Notes: generated from the letters alone by a model not told the origin. A stretch of 64,000 bases of DNA from an uncultured Pelagibacteraceae bacterium (GCA_902533445.1 CACALX010000006.1:37384-101383), one strand, 5' to 3'. Positions 44,464 to 53,997 are shown, numbered from the stretch's first letter. Numbers and translations are program-made.

Positions 44464-45942
44464 TTACGCTAAAGTTTTTTTAATTGCTAGTTTCCATCCT
44501 GCTAAAAGTTCATTTCTTAATGTTTTTTTAATATTTGGTGAGAAAACACGATCTTTTTTCCACATATTTTTGATTTGATTTAAAGATTTATATTCTCCTA
44601 TTTGAAGTCCAGCCAATAAAGCTACACCCAAAGCAGTTGTCTCTAATATTTTTGGTCTAACTACTTTTAAATTAATAATGTCAGCTAAAAATTGTGTGAA
44701 CCAATTATTTGCAACCATTCCACCATCTACCTTAATTATTCTTGGTTTCAAACCATCCTTGTTCATTGAGTCAAATAAATCAAAACTTTGATAACCAACA
44801 GATTCTACTGTCGCTCTCACTATACTTTTCCAATCACTGTCCCTTGTTAGTCCTGTGATTACTCCTCTTGCATCTGGTCTCCAATAAGGTGCTCCCATTC
44901 CGCTAAAAGCTGGTACAACAAAAACACCATCATTAATTTTAGATGATTTTGAAATCGTTTCAGTTTCAGATGCTTTTTTGATCAAATTTACTTTATCTCT
45001 TAACCATTGAACCCCTGCGCCAGCTATAAAAATTGAACCTTCTAAGGCGTAAGTATTTTTATTATTTAATCGATAATAAATAGTAGTCAGTAATTTATTT
45101 TTTGAATTAATTTTCTTTGGGCCGGTATTCATAATAACAAATGCACCAGTGCCATATGTACTTTTTATAGATCCTTTTTCAAAACAAGTTTGTCCAAATG
45201 CTGCGGCTTGCTGATCACCAAGAACTGCTGAAATTGAAATTTCAACTCCTGTAATTTTTTTATCTGTTTTTCCAAAATTATCTGCTGAATTTTTGACTTC
45301 TGGTAAAATCTTTTGTGGAATATTTAGTTTTTTTAAAATTTCTTTGTCCCATTTATTATTATTTATATTATACAGCATTGTTCGGCTTGCATTAGATGCT
45401 TCAGTTAAATGCTGCTTACCTTTTGTTAATTTCCAAATTAAAAATGTATCTACAGTTCCAAACAATAAATCATTTGAACCAAGTAGTTTTTTTGAAATTT
45501 TACCATTGTCTAAAATCCATTTAATTTTAGTTGCTGAAAAATATGGATCTATAAATAATCCAGTTTTATTTCTAAATGAGTTTTCATAATTTTTTTTCTT
45601 AAGTAATTTACAATAATCTTGGGTTCTTCTATCTTGCCATACAATTGCATTATAAATTGGCTTTCCTGTTTTTTTATTCCATAAAATTGTAGTTTCTCTT
45701 TGATTTGTAATTCCGATTGTGAGTATGTTACCTTTTAATTTTTTTGCTTTATTTATAACTTGTTTTAAAGCTTTAAGAGTTGTGGACCAGATCTCATTTG
45801 GATTATGTTCAACCCAGCCATTTTTTGGAAAATATTGTTTAAGTTCATATTGTGAAACAAAAACAACATTACCTTTTGTATCAAATAAAATTACTCTTGA
45901 AGATGTCGTTCCTTGATCGATGGAAATAATAAATTTTTTCAA
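44464..45942 (-). CDS. glpK: Glycerol kinase
   Basis: A 492-aa FGGY-family kinase of standard length. SIDQGTTSSRVILF at the N-terminus, GITNQRETTILWNKKTG, and the FGGY signature-like GVFVVPAFSGMGAPYWRPDARG are diagnostic. It phosphorylates glycerol to sn-glycerol-3-phosphate. It starts 4 bases after the tmoW stop, joining glycerol use to the osmolyte transporter transcript. Confidence 0.94.
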   Translation of the reverse strand: MKKFIISIDQGTTSSRVILFDTKGNVVFVSQYELKQYFPKNGWVEHNPNEIWSTTLKALKQVINKAKKLKGNILTIGITNQRETTILWNKKTGKPIYNAIVWQDRRTQDYCKLLKKKNYENSFRNKTGLFIDPYFSATKIKWILDNGKISKKLLGSNDLLFGTVDTFLIWKLTKGKQHLTEASNASRTMLYNINNNKWDKEILKKLNIPQKILPEVKNSADNFGKTDKKITGVEISISAVLGDQQAAAFGQTCFEKGSIKSTYGTGAFVIMNTGPKKINSKNKLLTTIYYRLNNKNTYALEGSIFIAGAGVQWLRDKVNLIKKASETETISKSSKINDGVFVVPAFSGMGAPYWRPDARGVITGLTRDSDWKSIVRATVESVGYQSFDLFDSMNKDGLKPRIIKVDGGMVANNWFTQFLADIINLKVVRPKILETTALGVALLAGLQIGEYKSLNQIKNMWKKDRVFSPNIKKTLRNELLAGWKLAIKKTLA

Positions 45943-45946
45943 TGGA

Positions 45947-48100
45947 CTAAGCTATACCTAAATATTTTTTTCTTTTCTCAACCCAAGTTCTTATTAAATT
46001 ATCAAAAATCAAACCTATGAAAGCAACACAGATACCTAAGGTTAATCCAATTCCAGCACCATTTTTATCTGATAATGCCTTTAAAATGTATTGGCCAAGA
46101 TCTTCTGTTCCAATAAAAGCTCCAATAATGACCATAAATAAGGCAAATACAATTGTTTGATTTATTCCAAGCATCATATGCGGGAAAGCCAAAGGAAATT
46201 CAATCTTAGTTAATCTTTGAAATTTATTAACACCAGACATTGTTGCAGCTTCATGTAAACCAGCGGGCACACTTCTTAATCCTTCAATAGTATATCTAGT
46301 TGCTGGAATTGTTGCGTAAACAATTACTGCAATTAAAACTGAAGTGTCTGTAATTCCAAATAACATCATTACTGGAATTAAGTATACGAATGATGGAAAC
46401 GTTTGAAAAATATCGCAAACTCCTAACATAAATGCTGCTGACTTTTTATTTTGGAAACATAAAGTTCCAACTGTAAAACCTATTAAACAAGAAACAACAA
46501 CTCCAAAAGTTGCCATATATAATGTAACAAGTGCTCTATCCCACCATGGACTTAATGCTATAAATAAAGTTAAAGCAGCAACAACTAAAGCTGATCTAAT
46601 TCCTCCAATTAAATATCCTGCTCCAACAGCCAATACTAATGTGGCAACAGCTGGCATTCTTAAATATAAAGCTCTCATTGGTTGAAGCACTTCTGTAATT
46701 AACCATGTATTAAATGCTTTTATGTAAACAAAGAAAGTATCAAAAATCCAATCAACACCCTTATTCCAAAAATCAGCTGTTGAAAGTCCTTTATTGTGTG
46801 GAACTTCAAATAAATAATTAAATGTATCTTTAAAAACAAATGTACCAATATAGGCAAGAATAATTCCAACAGCTATTGATCCACCAAAAAATATAATATT
46901 TTTATTTCTTTGGAAAAAAGTAAGATTGCCAAAATAATCTTGTTGTTGATTTGCCCAAGCTAATGACATCTTGTCTAATAGAATTGCAATCAAACTGATA
47001 CATAAACCTGCTTCAAGAGCTAAACCAATATTAAGTTGGTTTAGAGCAAGCAATAGGTTGAACCCTAATCCTTTAGCACCAATAAAAGCAGAAATTACTG
47101 CCATTGAAAAACAAACCATGATAACTTGGTTAACTCCAATTAAAATATCTCTTCTTGCTGTTGGAATAAGTACTTTTAACATTAACTGCCAGTTTGTACA
47201 GCCACTCATTCTTCCTGCTTCAATCACTTCTGGAGGAACTGCTCTTAGTCCTAAAATAGTTAATAAAATCATTGGAGGGACTGCTACAACCATTGTAATT
47301 ATAACTGCAGCATGATCACCAACACCAAATAAAACAAGTGCAGGAACCAATACTGCGTATTGAGGCATCGTTTGCATCACTAAAAGAATTGGATACAAAG
47401 CTTTTTCCACTCGTTTACTTTTGTAAGCTGTAATACCTAAACCTAATCCAAAAATAAATGAAAGCGGAGCTGCAACCAAAATAAAAGAAAGAGTTTGCAT
47501 TGAAGGTTTCCACTGACCAAATATTGAAATATAGATCATAGTTAAACCAGCAAATAATGCTAAACCTATACCACTTAATCTATAAGCAAGTATTGCCGCT
47601 CCTGCTGCAACGATAGTCCATGGTGTACCAGGTAATTCTAACCAAGGATAAGCATCTATAAAATCCCAGCTAGTGAATGCTACTATAGTTTCTAATCCAC
47701 CAAGTAAAATTTCTCTAATCAACTCAATCAAAAACGTCATAAAAGACGTTAAATTTCTACTAATCTCTAATAACAATGGTCTGGTTTTAAACTCTTGAGT
47801 ATCTTCATTCCAAAACTCCATTGGCATCCACTCATTCATTAAGAAAAATAAACTGTCGTTTATCCAGATAGGCAACCAACCAAGTAAAGGTGGCAATCTC
47901 CAAAACACGTCAAACGCATAATATCGGACCTCTTTACCTAGAAAAAAATAAACACTTTGGTTTGGATCTTTTACAAATTCTGCTTGGCCTCTTATAAATT
48001 TATATGTTTCAGGAACTTCAATTGCAAAACATAAGGCAAAAAATACAACAAGCAAAAATATCCATTGAAACAACTTTGGGTATTTTTTTAAATATTCCAT
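45947..48100 (-). CDS. tmoW: TMAO/glycine-betaine ABC transporter permease (fused double permease)
   Basis: A 717-aa membrane protein with two ProW-like permease domains in one chain. EAA loops are EAGRMSGCTNWQLMLKVLIP near residue 291 and EAATMSGVNKFQRLTKIEFP near residue 620. Each is followed by the conserved VISAFIGAKGLG or IGAFIGTEDLG. A tandem permease of this kind is characteristic of TmoW in TMAO transporters. It lies 3 bases after tmoV. The transporter may also carry glycine betaine and other osmolytes, as SAR11 homologues are known to be multifunctional. Confidence 0.88.
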   Translation of the reverse strand: MEYLKKYPKLFQWIFLLVVFFALCFAIEVPETYKFIRGQAEFVKDPNQSVYFFLGKEVRYYAFDVFWRLPPLLGWLPIWINDSLFFLMNEWMPMEFWNEDTQEFKTRPLLLEISRNLTSFMTFLIELIREILLGGLETIVAFTSWDFIDAYPWLELPGTPWTIVAAGAAILAYRLSGIGLALFAGLTMIYISIFGQWKPSMQTLSFILVAAPLSFIFGLGLGITAYKSKRVEKALYPILLVMQTMPQYAVLVPALVLFGVGDHAAVIITMVVAVPPMILLTILGLRAVPPEVIEAGRMSGCTNWQLMLKVLIPTARRDILIGVNQVIMVCFSMAVISAFIGAKGLGFNLLLALNQLNIGLALEAGLCISLIAILLDKMSLAWANQQQDYFGNLTFFQRNKNIIFFGGSIAVGIILAYIGTFVFKDTFNYLFEVPHNKGLSTADFWNKGVDWIFDTFFVYIKAFNTWLITEVLQPMRALYLRMPAVATLVLAVGAGYLIGGIRSALVVAALTLFIALSPWWDRALVTLYMATFGVVVSCLIGFTVGTLCFQNKKSAAFMLGVCDIFQTFPSFVYLIPVMMLFGITDTSVLIAVIVYATIPATRYTIEGLRSVPAGLHEAATMSGVNKFQRLTKIEFPLAFPHMMLGINQTIVFALFMVIIGAFIGTEDLGQYILKALSDKNGAGIGLTLGICVAFIGLIFDNLIRTWVEKRKKYLGIA

Positions 48101-48103
48101 GGT

Positions 48104-49135
48104 TTAGCTAATATTTTTTCTTCCTCCAAAAACTGTATCAATAATTGTTGAAGGTTTTATTGAGCCAATAATATTGTTATTTGAGTCAACCACTCCTACA
48201 ATTTTTTCTTGAGTGAGAATTTTTTCTGCAACGTTTTCTATAATGTCGTCTTTTGAAACTTTAATATCTCCTAAATTATCTTTATTGGAACTATCCATTA
48301 CATCTTCAATGACTAAAACTTTCTCTCTTGGAACTTCCTCAGTAAATTTTCGTACATATTCGGTTGAAGGATTTAAAACTATATTAGCAGGTGTATCTAA
48401 CTGCTCTATTATTCCATCTTTCATAATAGCAATTCGATCTGCTAATTTTAAAGCTTCATCAAAATCATGGGTAATAAACATAATAGTTTTTTGTAATTTT
48501 TCTTGCAGTCTTAAAAACTCATCTTGCATTTCTTTTCTTATTAATGGGTCTAATGCTGAAAATGGTTCATCTAAAAACCAAATATCAGGTTCCACTGCTA
48601 AAGATCGTGCAATCCCCACTCTTTGTTGCTGACCTCCTGAAAGTTCTCTTGGAAAATAATTTTCTCTTCCATCAAGTCCGACTAGTTTAACCATTTCCAT
48701 TGCTCTACTAATACTATCTTCGGTCTTAGTACCTTTTATCTGAAGTGGAAAAGCAATATTTTCTACAACTGTTTTATGAGGTAACAAGGCAAAGCTTTGG
48801 AAAACCATACCCATTTTATTTCTTCTAAGCTCAATTAATTCCTTATTGTTTAATTGAAGCAGGTCTTGGCCTTCTATAAAAATTTTTCCTCCAGTTGCAT
48901 CTGTTAATCTTGAAATACATCTTAGTAATGTTGATTTGCCTGAACCAGATAAACCCATCACCACAAGCATTTCTCCTTTTGCAACTTCAAACGAAGCGTT
49001 GTTAACTCCAACTATGCAACCATTTTCTTGAAATGTTTTTGCATCCACATTGCCGTTTGACTCTTCAAGCATTTTTTTGGCATTCTCTCCAAAAATTTTA
49101 TAAACTGACTCACACTTAATAACGGTCTCAGACAT
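48104..49135 (-). CDS. tmoV: TMAO/glycine-betaine ABC transporter ATP-binding protein
   Basis: A 343-aa ProV-like ATPase. Walker A is GLSGSGKST near residue 60, the signature LSGGQQQRVGIAR near residue 165 and Walker B IWFLDEPFSALDP near residue 185. An N-terminal segment with YKIFGENAKKM is typical of ProV, and the C-terminal 80 residues resemble a reduced CBS region. It powers TmoX/TmoW. It may also serve the orphan ProXW at 13708-15663. Confidence 0.9.
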   Translation of the reverse strand: MSETVIKCESVYKIFGENAKKMLEESNGNVDAKTFQENGCIVGVNNASFEVAKGEMLVVMGLSGSGKSTLLRCISRLTDATGGKIFIEGQDLLQLNNKELIELRRNKMGMVFQSFALLPHKTVVENIAFPLQIKGTKTEDSISRAMEMVKLVGLDGRENYFPRELSGGQQQRVGIARSLAVEPDIWFLDEPFSALDPLIRKEMQDEFLRLQEKLQKTIMFITHDFDEALKLADRIAIMKDGIIEQLDTPANIVLNPSTEYVRKFTEEVPREKVLVIEDVMDSSNKDNLGDIKVSKDDIIENVAEKILTQEKIVGVVDSNNNIIGSIKPSTIIDTVFGGRKNIS

Positions 49136-49200
49136 AAATCTTAATAAAGTTATATGAAATTCAATAAAATTTAAACGTTAATTATTGTAACCTTTCATCA

Positions 49201-49752
49201 TTAAAAGTTCTTAATATAGTAAACTCTTGTATCAATACCTGTACTTAAAAAACTCAAAGCTTCTCCACTAACGGTAATAGTTTCGTCAACTCCTACATTG
49301 TTTCCACTTACTGTAAAACCTGCATAACACTTGCCTTTTTCTTGATCCCATTTGACAAAAGTTTCATCAATTTTATTTCCGTTTATTGTGTAAATCTCAT
49401 GTGCTCTAAAATTTAAAAAATTAGCACCCATAATTGCTCTTTGTGGAATTAATTTTGTAGCTTTACATACTTGCTCATACACCTCATCAGTTAATCTATA
49501 ATGGTCAGTTCCATCGAATGATACTAGTATCCCTGAAGGTAATTTAGATATTAACTCACTTAGTTTTCTCTCTTCAGCAATTCTTTGCTCCTCCAATTTC
49601 ATTTTTTCAACAAGTTCGTCTCCACCTCCAAATATTCCATTTAGAACTGCAAAAAAAGCTATCACTATTGCTGTAACAATTATTAAGCCAATAAATTGCT
49701 TTGATGATTTTGAATTGTCTTTAGTTTTGTTTAAACTATTTTCTTTTGACAT
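49201..49752 (-). CDS. Hypothetical membrane-anchored protein (183 aa)
   Basis: I do not recognise this family. I chose the ATG at 49752 because it overlaps the MORN gene stop (TAATG). The protein has a charged N-terminus (MSKENSLNKTKDNSKSS), one transmembrane helix at about 21-38 and a short coiled-coil-like stretch (KMKLEEQRIAEERKLSELIS). A beta-rich C-terminal domain contains GTDHYRLTDEVYEQVCKAT and two further Cys. Topology suggests the beta domain is periplasmic. It lies between the MORN gene and tmoV. Confidence 0.65.
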   Translation of the reverse strand: MSKENSLNKTKDNSKSSKQFIGLIIVTAIVIAFFAVLNGIFGGGDELVEKMKLEEQRIAEERKLSELISKLPSGILVSFDGTDHYRLTDEVYEQVCKATKLIPQRAIMGANFLNFRAHEIYTINGNKIDETFVKWDQEKGKCYAGFTVSGNNVGVDETITVSGEALSFLSTGIDTRVYYIKNF

Positions 49753-50129
49753 TACTCTTGCAACTTTCCATTTATCCAAGTGCCTGATTTTTGCTTACCA
49801 TCTGCCCAAGTAAAAGTTCCTTGACCGTTCATGAAACCTTTGGACCATTCGCCCTCATAAGTTGATCCGTCTGGAAATGTTAAAACTCCTTGTCCACTCC
49901 ATTCACTATTTTTAAATTCACCTTTATAAATATATCCATTAGGCCATGTCTCAACTCCTTGACCTTCTTTTTTTGTTGCAACCCATTCGCCTTCATAAGT
50001 TGTCTTATCGGTATAAATCCATTTACCAAAACCATTTTCACAATTTCCTTCTTTACATCCTGTGCTTCGTGCAAAAACGGAAGAACTAATTAAAAAACTT
50101 AAAAAAATGAAAATTATAAATTGTTTCAT
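49752..50129 (-). CDS. MORN-repeat exported protein
   Basis: A 125-aa protein. A signal peptide (about residues 1-20, FIIFIFLSFLISSSVFA) is followed by CKEGNCENG and then three to four MORN-type repeats (YEGEW-GQG-TWPNG, YKGEF-GQG-TFPDG, YEGEW-GQG-TWADG). MORN repeats form extended beta-hairpin arrays that bind lipids or proteins. The gene lies between tmoX and tmoV, downstream of a terminator, and is coupled to the 183-aa membrane protein gene. Confidence 0.85.
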   Translation of the reverse strand: MKQFIIFIFLSFLISSSVFARSTGCKEGNCENGFGKWIYTDKTTYEGEWVATKKEGQGVETWPNGYIYKGEFKNSEWSGQGVLTFPDGSTYEGEWSKGFMNGQGTFTWADGKQKSGTWINGKLQE

Positions 50130-50154
50130 TGGTTTATTTTACACAAAATAGACT

Positions 50155-50189
50155 AAAAAAAAATCCCCCCCAAACAAGTTGGGGGAGAT
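50155..50189 (-). terminator. Rho-independent terminator after tmoX
   Basis: On the minus strand ATCTCCCCCAA pairs with TTGGGGGGGAT (one C-A mismatch; 50163-50173 with 50179-50189) around a 5-base loop, followed by a run of eight T residues. It lies 23 bases after the tmoX stop and would separate tmoX from the MORN and tmoVW genes. Confidence 0.88.
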
Positions 50190-50212
50190 CTTAATTTTTT
50201 TTACTTTTATCC

Positions 50213-51157
50213 TTATTTAGTAAAAGCTTTCCAAACTGACTCATTATCAGCTAACCATTTTTTAGCTGCATCTTCGTGAGTCATTTTGTCAACATCAACT
50301 AAAGCTGCCATTGCACCAATGTGACTTGTTGAGAATGACATCTTTTTAAATGCTGCTGCTGCATCTGGGTGAGTTTTTGGGAAATCCTCATGAACTGCTT
50401 TTTTCAAGTATCCATCAGGAGAACCACATTTACCATCACCACCATCTTCTGGTCTGCAACCTGCTGTGTATGGAGGGAAGTCAATAAATGTAAAACCAGC
50501 ACCATCTGTAAAGTTTGGTGTCCAGTTAAAGATTATAGTTCCTCTTCCTTCTTTTTCAGCCGCTGCTAATTCTGCCCAAAGTGCATCTGCACCTCCAGCA
50601 AATTTAACCCACCAAAGATCACCTAAACCTAAAGCTTCAACTCTTTGTGGAATTAAATCACCATGCCAACTTTGAGGTCCTTCCAACATTCTTCCTTTTC
50701 CATCTGGAGAGTCAGGTGTTGTAAAGTTTTTAGCGCAGTCTGGATTTTTTAAAGCTGTCCAATCTGGTAGACCTGGGCATAAACCTTTTTCAACAACCCA
50801 GTTCGGGTAACCCATATCTTCCAGAGTTCTTGCCTCATGATCACCCCAGTCAAGTAAACCACCTTTATCTAAAGCAGTAGTAAATGATTTACCGAATGCA
50901 GACTCCCATACTTCGTGAGAAATAGTTACGTCTCCAATTCTGATTGATTCATAAACTGCTTGTGAGTCAGCGTTTACATATTTTACGTTGTTACCCATGC
51001 TTTCAAAAATTCCACCAATTACATACGCCATTACAATTTGTGATGACCAGTTATGAGTTGGGATTACGATGGGCTTTTTGCTATCAGCGTTAGAAATTCC
51101 TGAAAAACTTACTACAGAAATAACTAGAGCAGATAATAATGACATTATTTTTTTCAT
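50213..51157 (-). CDS. tmoX: TMAO/glycine-betaine ABC transporter substrate-binding protein
   Basis: A 314-aa OpuAC-type periplasmic protein with signal peptide (about 1-24, ending SNA-DSKKP). Aromatic residues likely to form the cation-pi cage include W37 (HNWSSQ), W84 (EVWES), the Trp in YPNWVV and SWHGD. Location beside tmoVW, and opposite tdm, supports TMAO as a ligand; SAR11 homologues may be multifunctional for betaine, choline and TMA. GAGGGG is a strong Shine-Dalgarno. The strong terminator after it suggests much higher expression than the membrane parts. Confidence 0.88.
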   Translation of the reverse strand: MKKIMSLLSALVISVVSFSGISNADSKKPIVIPTHNWSSQIVMAYVIGGIFESMGNNVKYVNADSQAVYESIRIGDVTISHEVWESAFGKSFTTALDKGGLLDWGDHEARTLEDMGYPNWVVEKGLCPGLPDWTALKNPDCAKNFTTPDSPDGKGRMLEGPQSWHGDLIPQRVEALGLGDLWWVKFAGGADALWAELAAAEKEGRGTIIFNWTPNFTDGAGFTFIDFPPYTAGCRPEDGGDGKCGSPDGYLKKAVHEDFPKTHPDAAAAFKKMSFSTSHIGAMAALVDVDKMTHEDAAKKWLADNESVWKAFTK

Positions 51158-51302
51158 TTTTTCCCCTCTATTAATATTAATAACAACACTCTATGATAAA
51201 AAGATTAGTCAGGTAAAGGATAATTAGTTCTAAAAAATATATATATATTTAAACAATAAAATTGGTGATAAAAAATATATCAATAATAAAAAATTTTAGA
51301 AA
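51158..51302. promoter_or_regulatory. Divergent promoter region between tmoX and tdm
   Basis: A 145-base AT-rich region shared by two genes of TMAO uptake and demethylation. The only GC-richer patch is around 51191-51225 (CACTCTATG, AGTCAGGTAAAGGAT), a possible operator or core promoter area. No decisive -35/-10 pair can be called. tdm lacks a strong Shine-Dalgarno. Confidence 0.4.
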
Positions 51303-53642
51303 ATGTTTGGAACAAGTAAAGACATTAAATACCCTGGTTTAAATATTTTACCACCTGGAGTTGAAAGACATGTTGTTAATGGAGGTGCTCTTACGGCTTT
51401 TCAAATTTTTCCAGATGATGAATTAGAAATTATTAATAATGAAGGTAATCAAATTTGTGAAATCATTTGTTTTAATAAAGACGGTAAATCTGATGTCGGA
51501 ATTTTAAATTTAAAATCAAACAATGAAAAAAATTTCATTAAAAATATTCTTAATGGTAAAGATGAAACAATATTAGCAACAAATCATCAACTAAAAAAAA
51601 GAAACTTAAATATTTCAGATTCAAAATCTTCAATCATATTTGATGCAGATACTAAAGCAGGAGAAAGTATCAAATTTAAATCACAAGATAAGTGTTATGC
51701 TATTTTTGCTGCACCTGGAGAAGATATGGATGTTACAAATCAAAATCCTCCAGGTGATTTAACAATTTTTATTAAGAGATTTAAAATCGTTAACGATAAA
51801 GAATTAAATGTAATACCAGATCCTGTCTTTGAACCATTATATGAAGAAAATATAAATAAAGAAACTTCTATATCTTACCAAGTTAAAGAAGGAGATTATA
51901 TTCAGGTAATCAGTCCAACTGGAAGACAGTGTTCTGACTTCGTAGCATTTGATACAAAAAAATTAGAAAAAGGAATAGAAAAAGGATTAGATTGGCAAAC
52001 AACTAGAACTTTTATGGGAAATACTTTCCCTGGTCCTGGATTGCATTCAAAATTTTATGATACTGATCATGAACCCTTGGTAGAGGTAATAAGAGATACA
52101 GTTGGTAAGCATGATACTTTTAATCTTGCTTGTACTTCAAAATATTATGAAGATGCTGGTTACTTTGGTCATCCTAATTGCTCAGATAATTTAACTGAGA
52201 GTATGTCTAAATATGGAGTTCAAAAACAAAAAGGATGGCATGCTATTAACCTTTTTTTTAATACTTCTGCTGCGGGTTTAAATTCTGTTATATCTGATGA
52301 GTCTTATTCTAGACCGGGAGATTATGTAATGTTTAGAGCTTTAAAAGATTTAACAATTGGAACAACAGCTTGTCCTAGCGATATTGATGCATGTAATTCG
52401 TGGAATCCTACTGATATTTTTGTTAGAACTTATGATAAAAATAAAGAATTCAGTAAATCATTTGCGTTTCGAATGAAAACAGACTCAGAAAAAAAATTAA
52501 CTAGAAATTCCGGATTTTACGAAAGAACTTCAAAGCTTACTAGAAACTTTGTTGATGCAAGAGGTTTTTGGTTACCGAATGATTATACTAAACATGGTTT
52601 AGTTAATGAATACAATGCTTGCAGAAAAGACGCTGTGTTAATTGATTTATCTTCATTAAGAAAATTTGAAATAATAGGTCCTGATGCAGAAGAGTTAATG
52701 AACTACACACTTACAAGAAATATAAAAAAACTTTCTGTAGGTCAGGTGGTTTATTCAGCTATGTGTTATGAAAATGGAATGATGTTTGATGATGGAACTC
52801 TCCTAAGATTAAGCGAAACAGGTTTTAGATGGATTTGTGGTGATGAATATGCTGGAGAATGGTTAAAAGAAATTGCTAAGAAAAAAAATTTCAATGCCAA
52901 TGTTAAAAATTCAACAGATCAAATAAGTAACGTTTCTTTACAGGGACCGAAAAGTAGAAAAATTTTAAAAAAAATTATTTTTACACCACCTACTCAACCA
53001 TCGATCGATGAATTAGGATGGTTTAGGTTCACCATTTGCAGAATAGAAGAACTACAGGGAATTCCTTTAATTGTTTCAAGAACTGGTTACACCGGAGAAC
53101 TTGGTTATGAAATATGGTGTCATCCAAAACATGCTCCTAAAGTTTGGGATAAATTAATGGAAGCAGGAAAAGATGATGGTTTAATTCCTGCTGGTTTTGC
53201 TGCTCTTGATAAACTTAGAATAGAAGCTGGATTAATTTTATTTGGAAATGAATTTGATGGTCAACAAGACCCCTTTGAAGCAGGGATTGGTTTTGCAGTT
53301 CCCTTAAAAACAAAAGAAGAGGACTTCATTGGTAAAGAAGAATTAATAAAAAGAAAAAACAATCCACAGAAAAAATTAGTTGGATTAGAATTAATTGGAA
53401 AAGAAATTGCAGGTCATGGTGATTGTGTTCATATTGGTAGAGTTCAAGTAGGTATTGTTACAAGTGGATGTCTATCATCAACACTAAATAAAAATGTAGC
53501 TCTTTGTAGAATAGATGCTAAATATTCAGAAATTGGAACTGAAGTTGAAGTTGGAAAAATTGATGGTCACCAAAAAAGAATTAGTGCAAAAGTTGTTGGC
53601 TTCCCATTCTACGATCCAACTAAGTCTAGAGTGAGATCATAA
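51303..53642 (+). CDS. tdm: Trimethylamine N-oxide demethylase
   Basis: A 779-aa fusion. The N-terminal half holds a DUF1989-type domain with probable zinc ligands H290 and C293 (GHPNC) and C357 (TACPS), and the acidic residue D212 (CSDFVAFD). The relative spacing equals that of the His, Cys, Cys and catalytic Asp reported for Methylocella Tdm as I recall it. The C-terminal half (about 410-779) is a GcvT-like folate domain with SRTGYTGELGYEIW. It splits TMAO into dimethylamine and formaldehyde, and the second domain traps the latter on THF. Confidence 0.93.
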   Translation: MFGTSKDIKYPGLNILPPGVERHVVNGGALTAFQIFPDDELEIINNEGNQICEIICFNKDGKSDVGILNLKSNNEKNFIKNILNGKDETILATNHQLKKRNLNISDSKSSIIFDADTKAGESIKFKSQDKCYAIFAAPGEDMDVTNQNPPGDLTIFIKRFKIVNDKELNVIPDPVFEPLYEENINKETSISYQVKEGDYIQVISPTGRQCSDFVAFDTKKLEKGIEKGLDWQTTRTFMGNTFPGPGLHSKFYDTDHEPLVEVIRDTVGKHDTFNLACTSKYYEDAGYFGHPNCSDNLTESMSKYGVQKQKGWHAINLFFNTSAAGLNSVISDESYSRPGDYVMFRALKDLTIGTTACPSDIDACNSWNPTDIFVRTYDKNKEFSKSFAFRMKTDSEKKLTRNSGFYERTSKLTRNFVDARGFWLPNDYTKHGLVNEYNACRKDAVLIDLSSLRKFEIIGPDAEELMNYTLTRNIKKLSVGQVVYSAMCYENGMMFDDGTLLRLSETGFRWICGDEYAGEWLKEIAKKKNFNANVKNSTDQISNVSLQGPKSRKILKKIIFTPPTQPSIDELGWFRFTICRIEELQGIPLIVSRTGYTGELGYEIWCHPKHAPKVWDKLMEAGKDDGLIPAGFAALDKLRIEAGLILFGNEFDGQQDPFEAGIGFAVPLKTKEEDFIGKEELIKRKNNPQKKLVGLELIGKEIAGHGDCVHIGRVQVGIVTSGCLSSTLNKNVALCRIDAKYSEIGTEVEVGKIDGHQKRISAKVVGFPFYDPTKSRVRS

Positions 53643-53646
53643 AAAA

Positions 53647-53997
53647 ATGCCGAAAGAAAAAAAAACCCTATTAGATTTCTGGGAAGAACAAATGAAACAA
53701 TCCCATACTGCTAGTAATTATTTTTTCAGAAAATCACCTTCTCACTATCACATGATGTTGTTAGTTATGTCAGCTTTCAAAGAAGGAAAAAAATTATCAG
53801 TTGAAGAATTAAAAACAAAATTATTTAAAACTTCTCGACCAAAATCAGCTTTAATAATTAATGAAGCTGTCGAAAAAGGATTCTTTAAACTTGAAAAAAC
53901 TTCAACTGATCAGCGAATTAAAAATATAGTTCCTAGCGAGTCATTTGTTAAAGAGTTTAATGATTATTTAAATACTCTCAAAAACATCAGTTATTAA
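53647..53997 (+). CDS. Small winged-helix (MarR-like) DNA-binding protein
   Basis: A 116-aa protein. After an N-terminal helix (LLDFWEEQMKQS) it shows the arrangement of a winged helix: HYHMMLLVMSAFKEGKKLSVEELKT, then TSRPKSALIINEAVEKGFF as recognition helix region, then the wing FKLEKTSTDQRIKNIVPS. It has no separate ligand domain. It lies 4 bases after tdm in the same transcript and is a candidate regulator of the tdm/tmoX divergent promoter. Function is inferred from fold and position only. Confidence 0.7.
   Translation: MPKEKKTLLDFWEEQMKQSHTASNYFFRKSPSHYHMMLLVMSAFKEGKKLSVEELKTKLFKTSRPKSALIINEAVEKGFFKLEKTSTDQRIKNIVPSESFVKEFNDYLNTLKNISY

Noticed and set aside
45293..45589. 98-aa antisense ORF within glpK
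   Set aside because: It is a shadow of glpK codons with no recognisable motif and no ribosome binding site.
46971..47315. 114-aa antisense ORF within tmoW
   Set aside because: It mirrors membrane-helix codons of tmoW; the hydrophobicity is a by-product.
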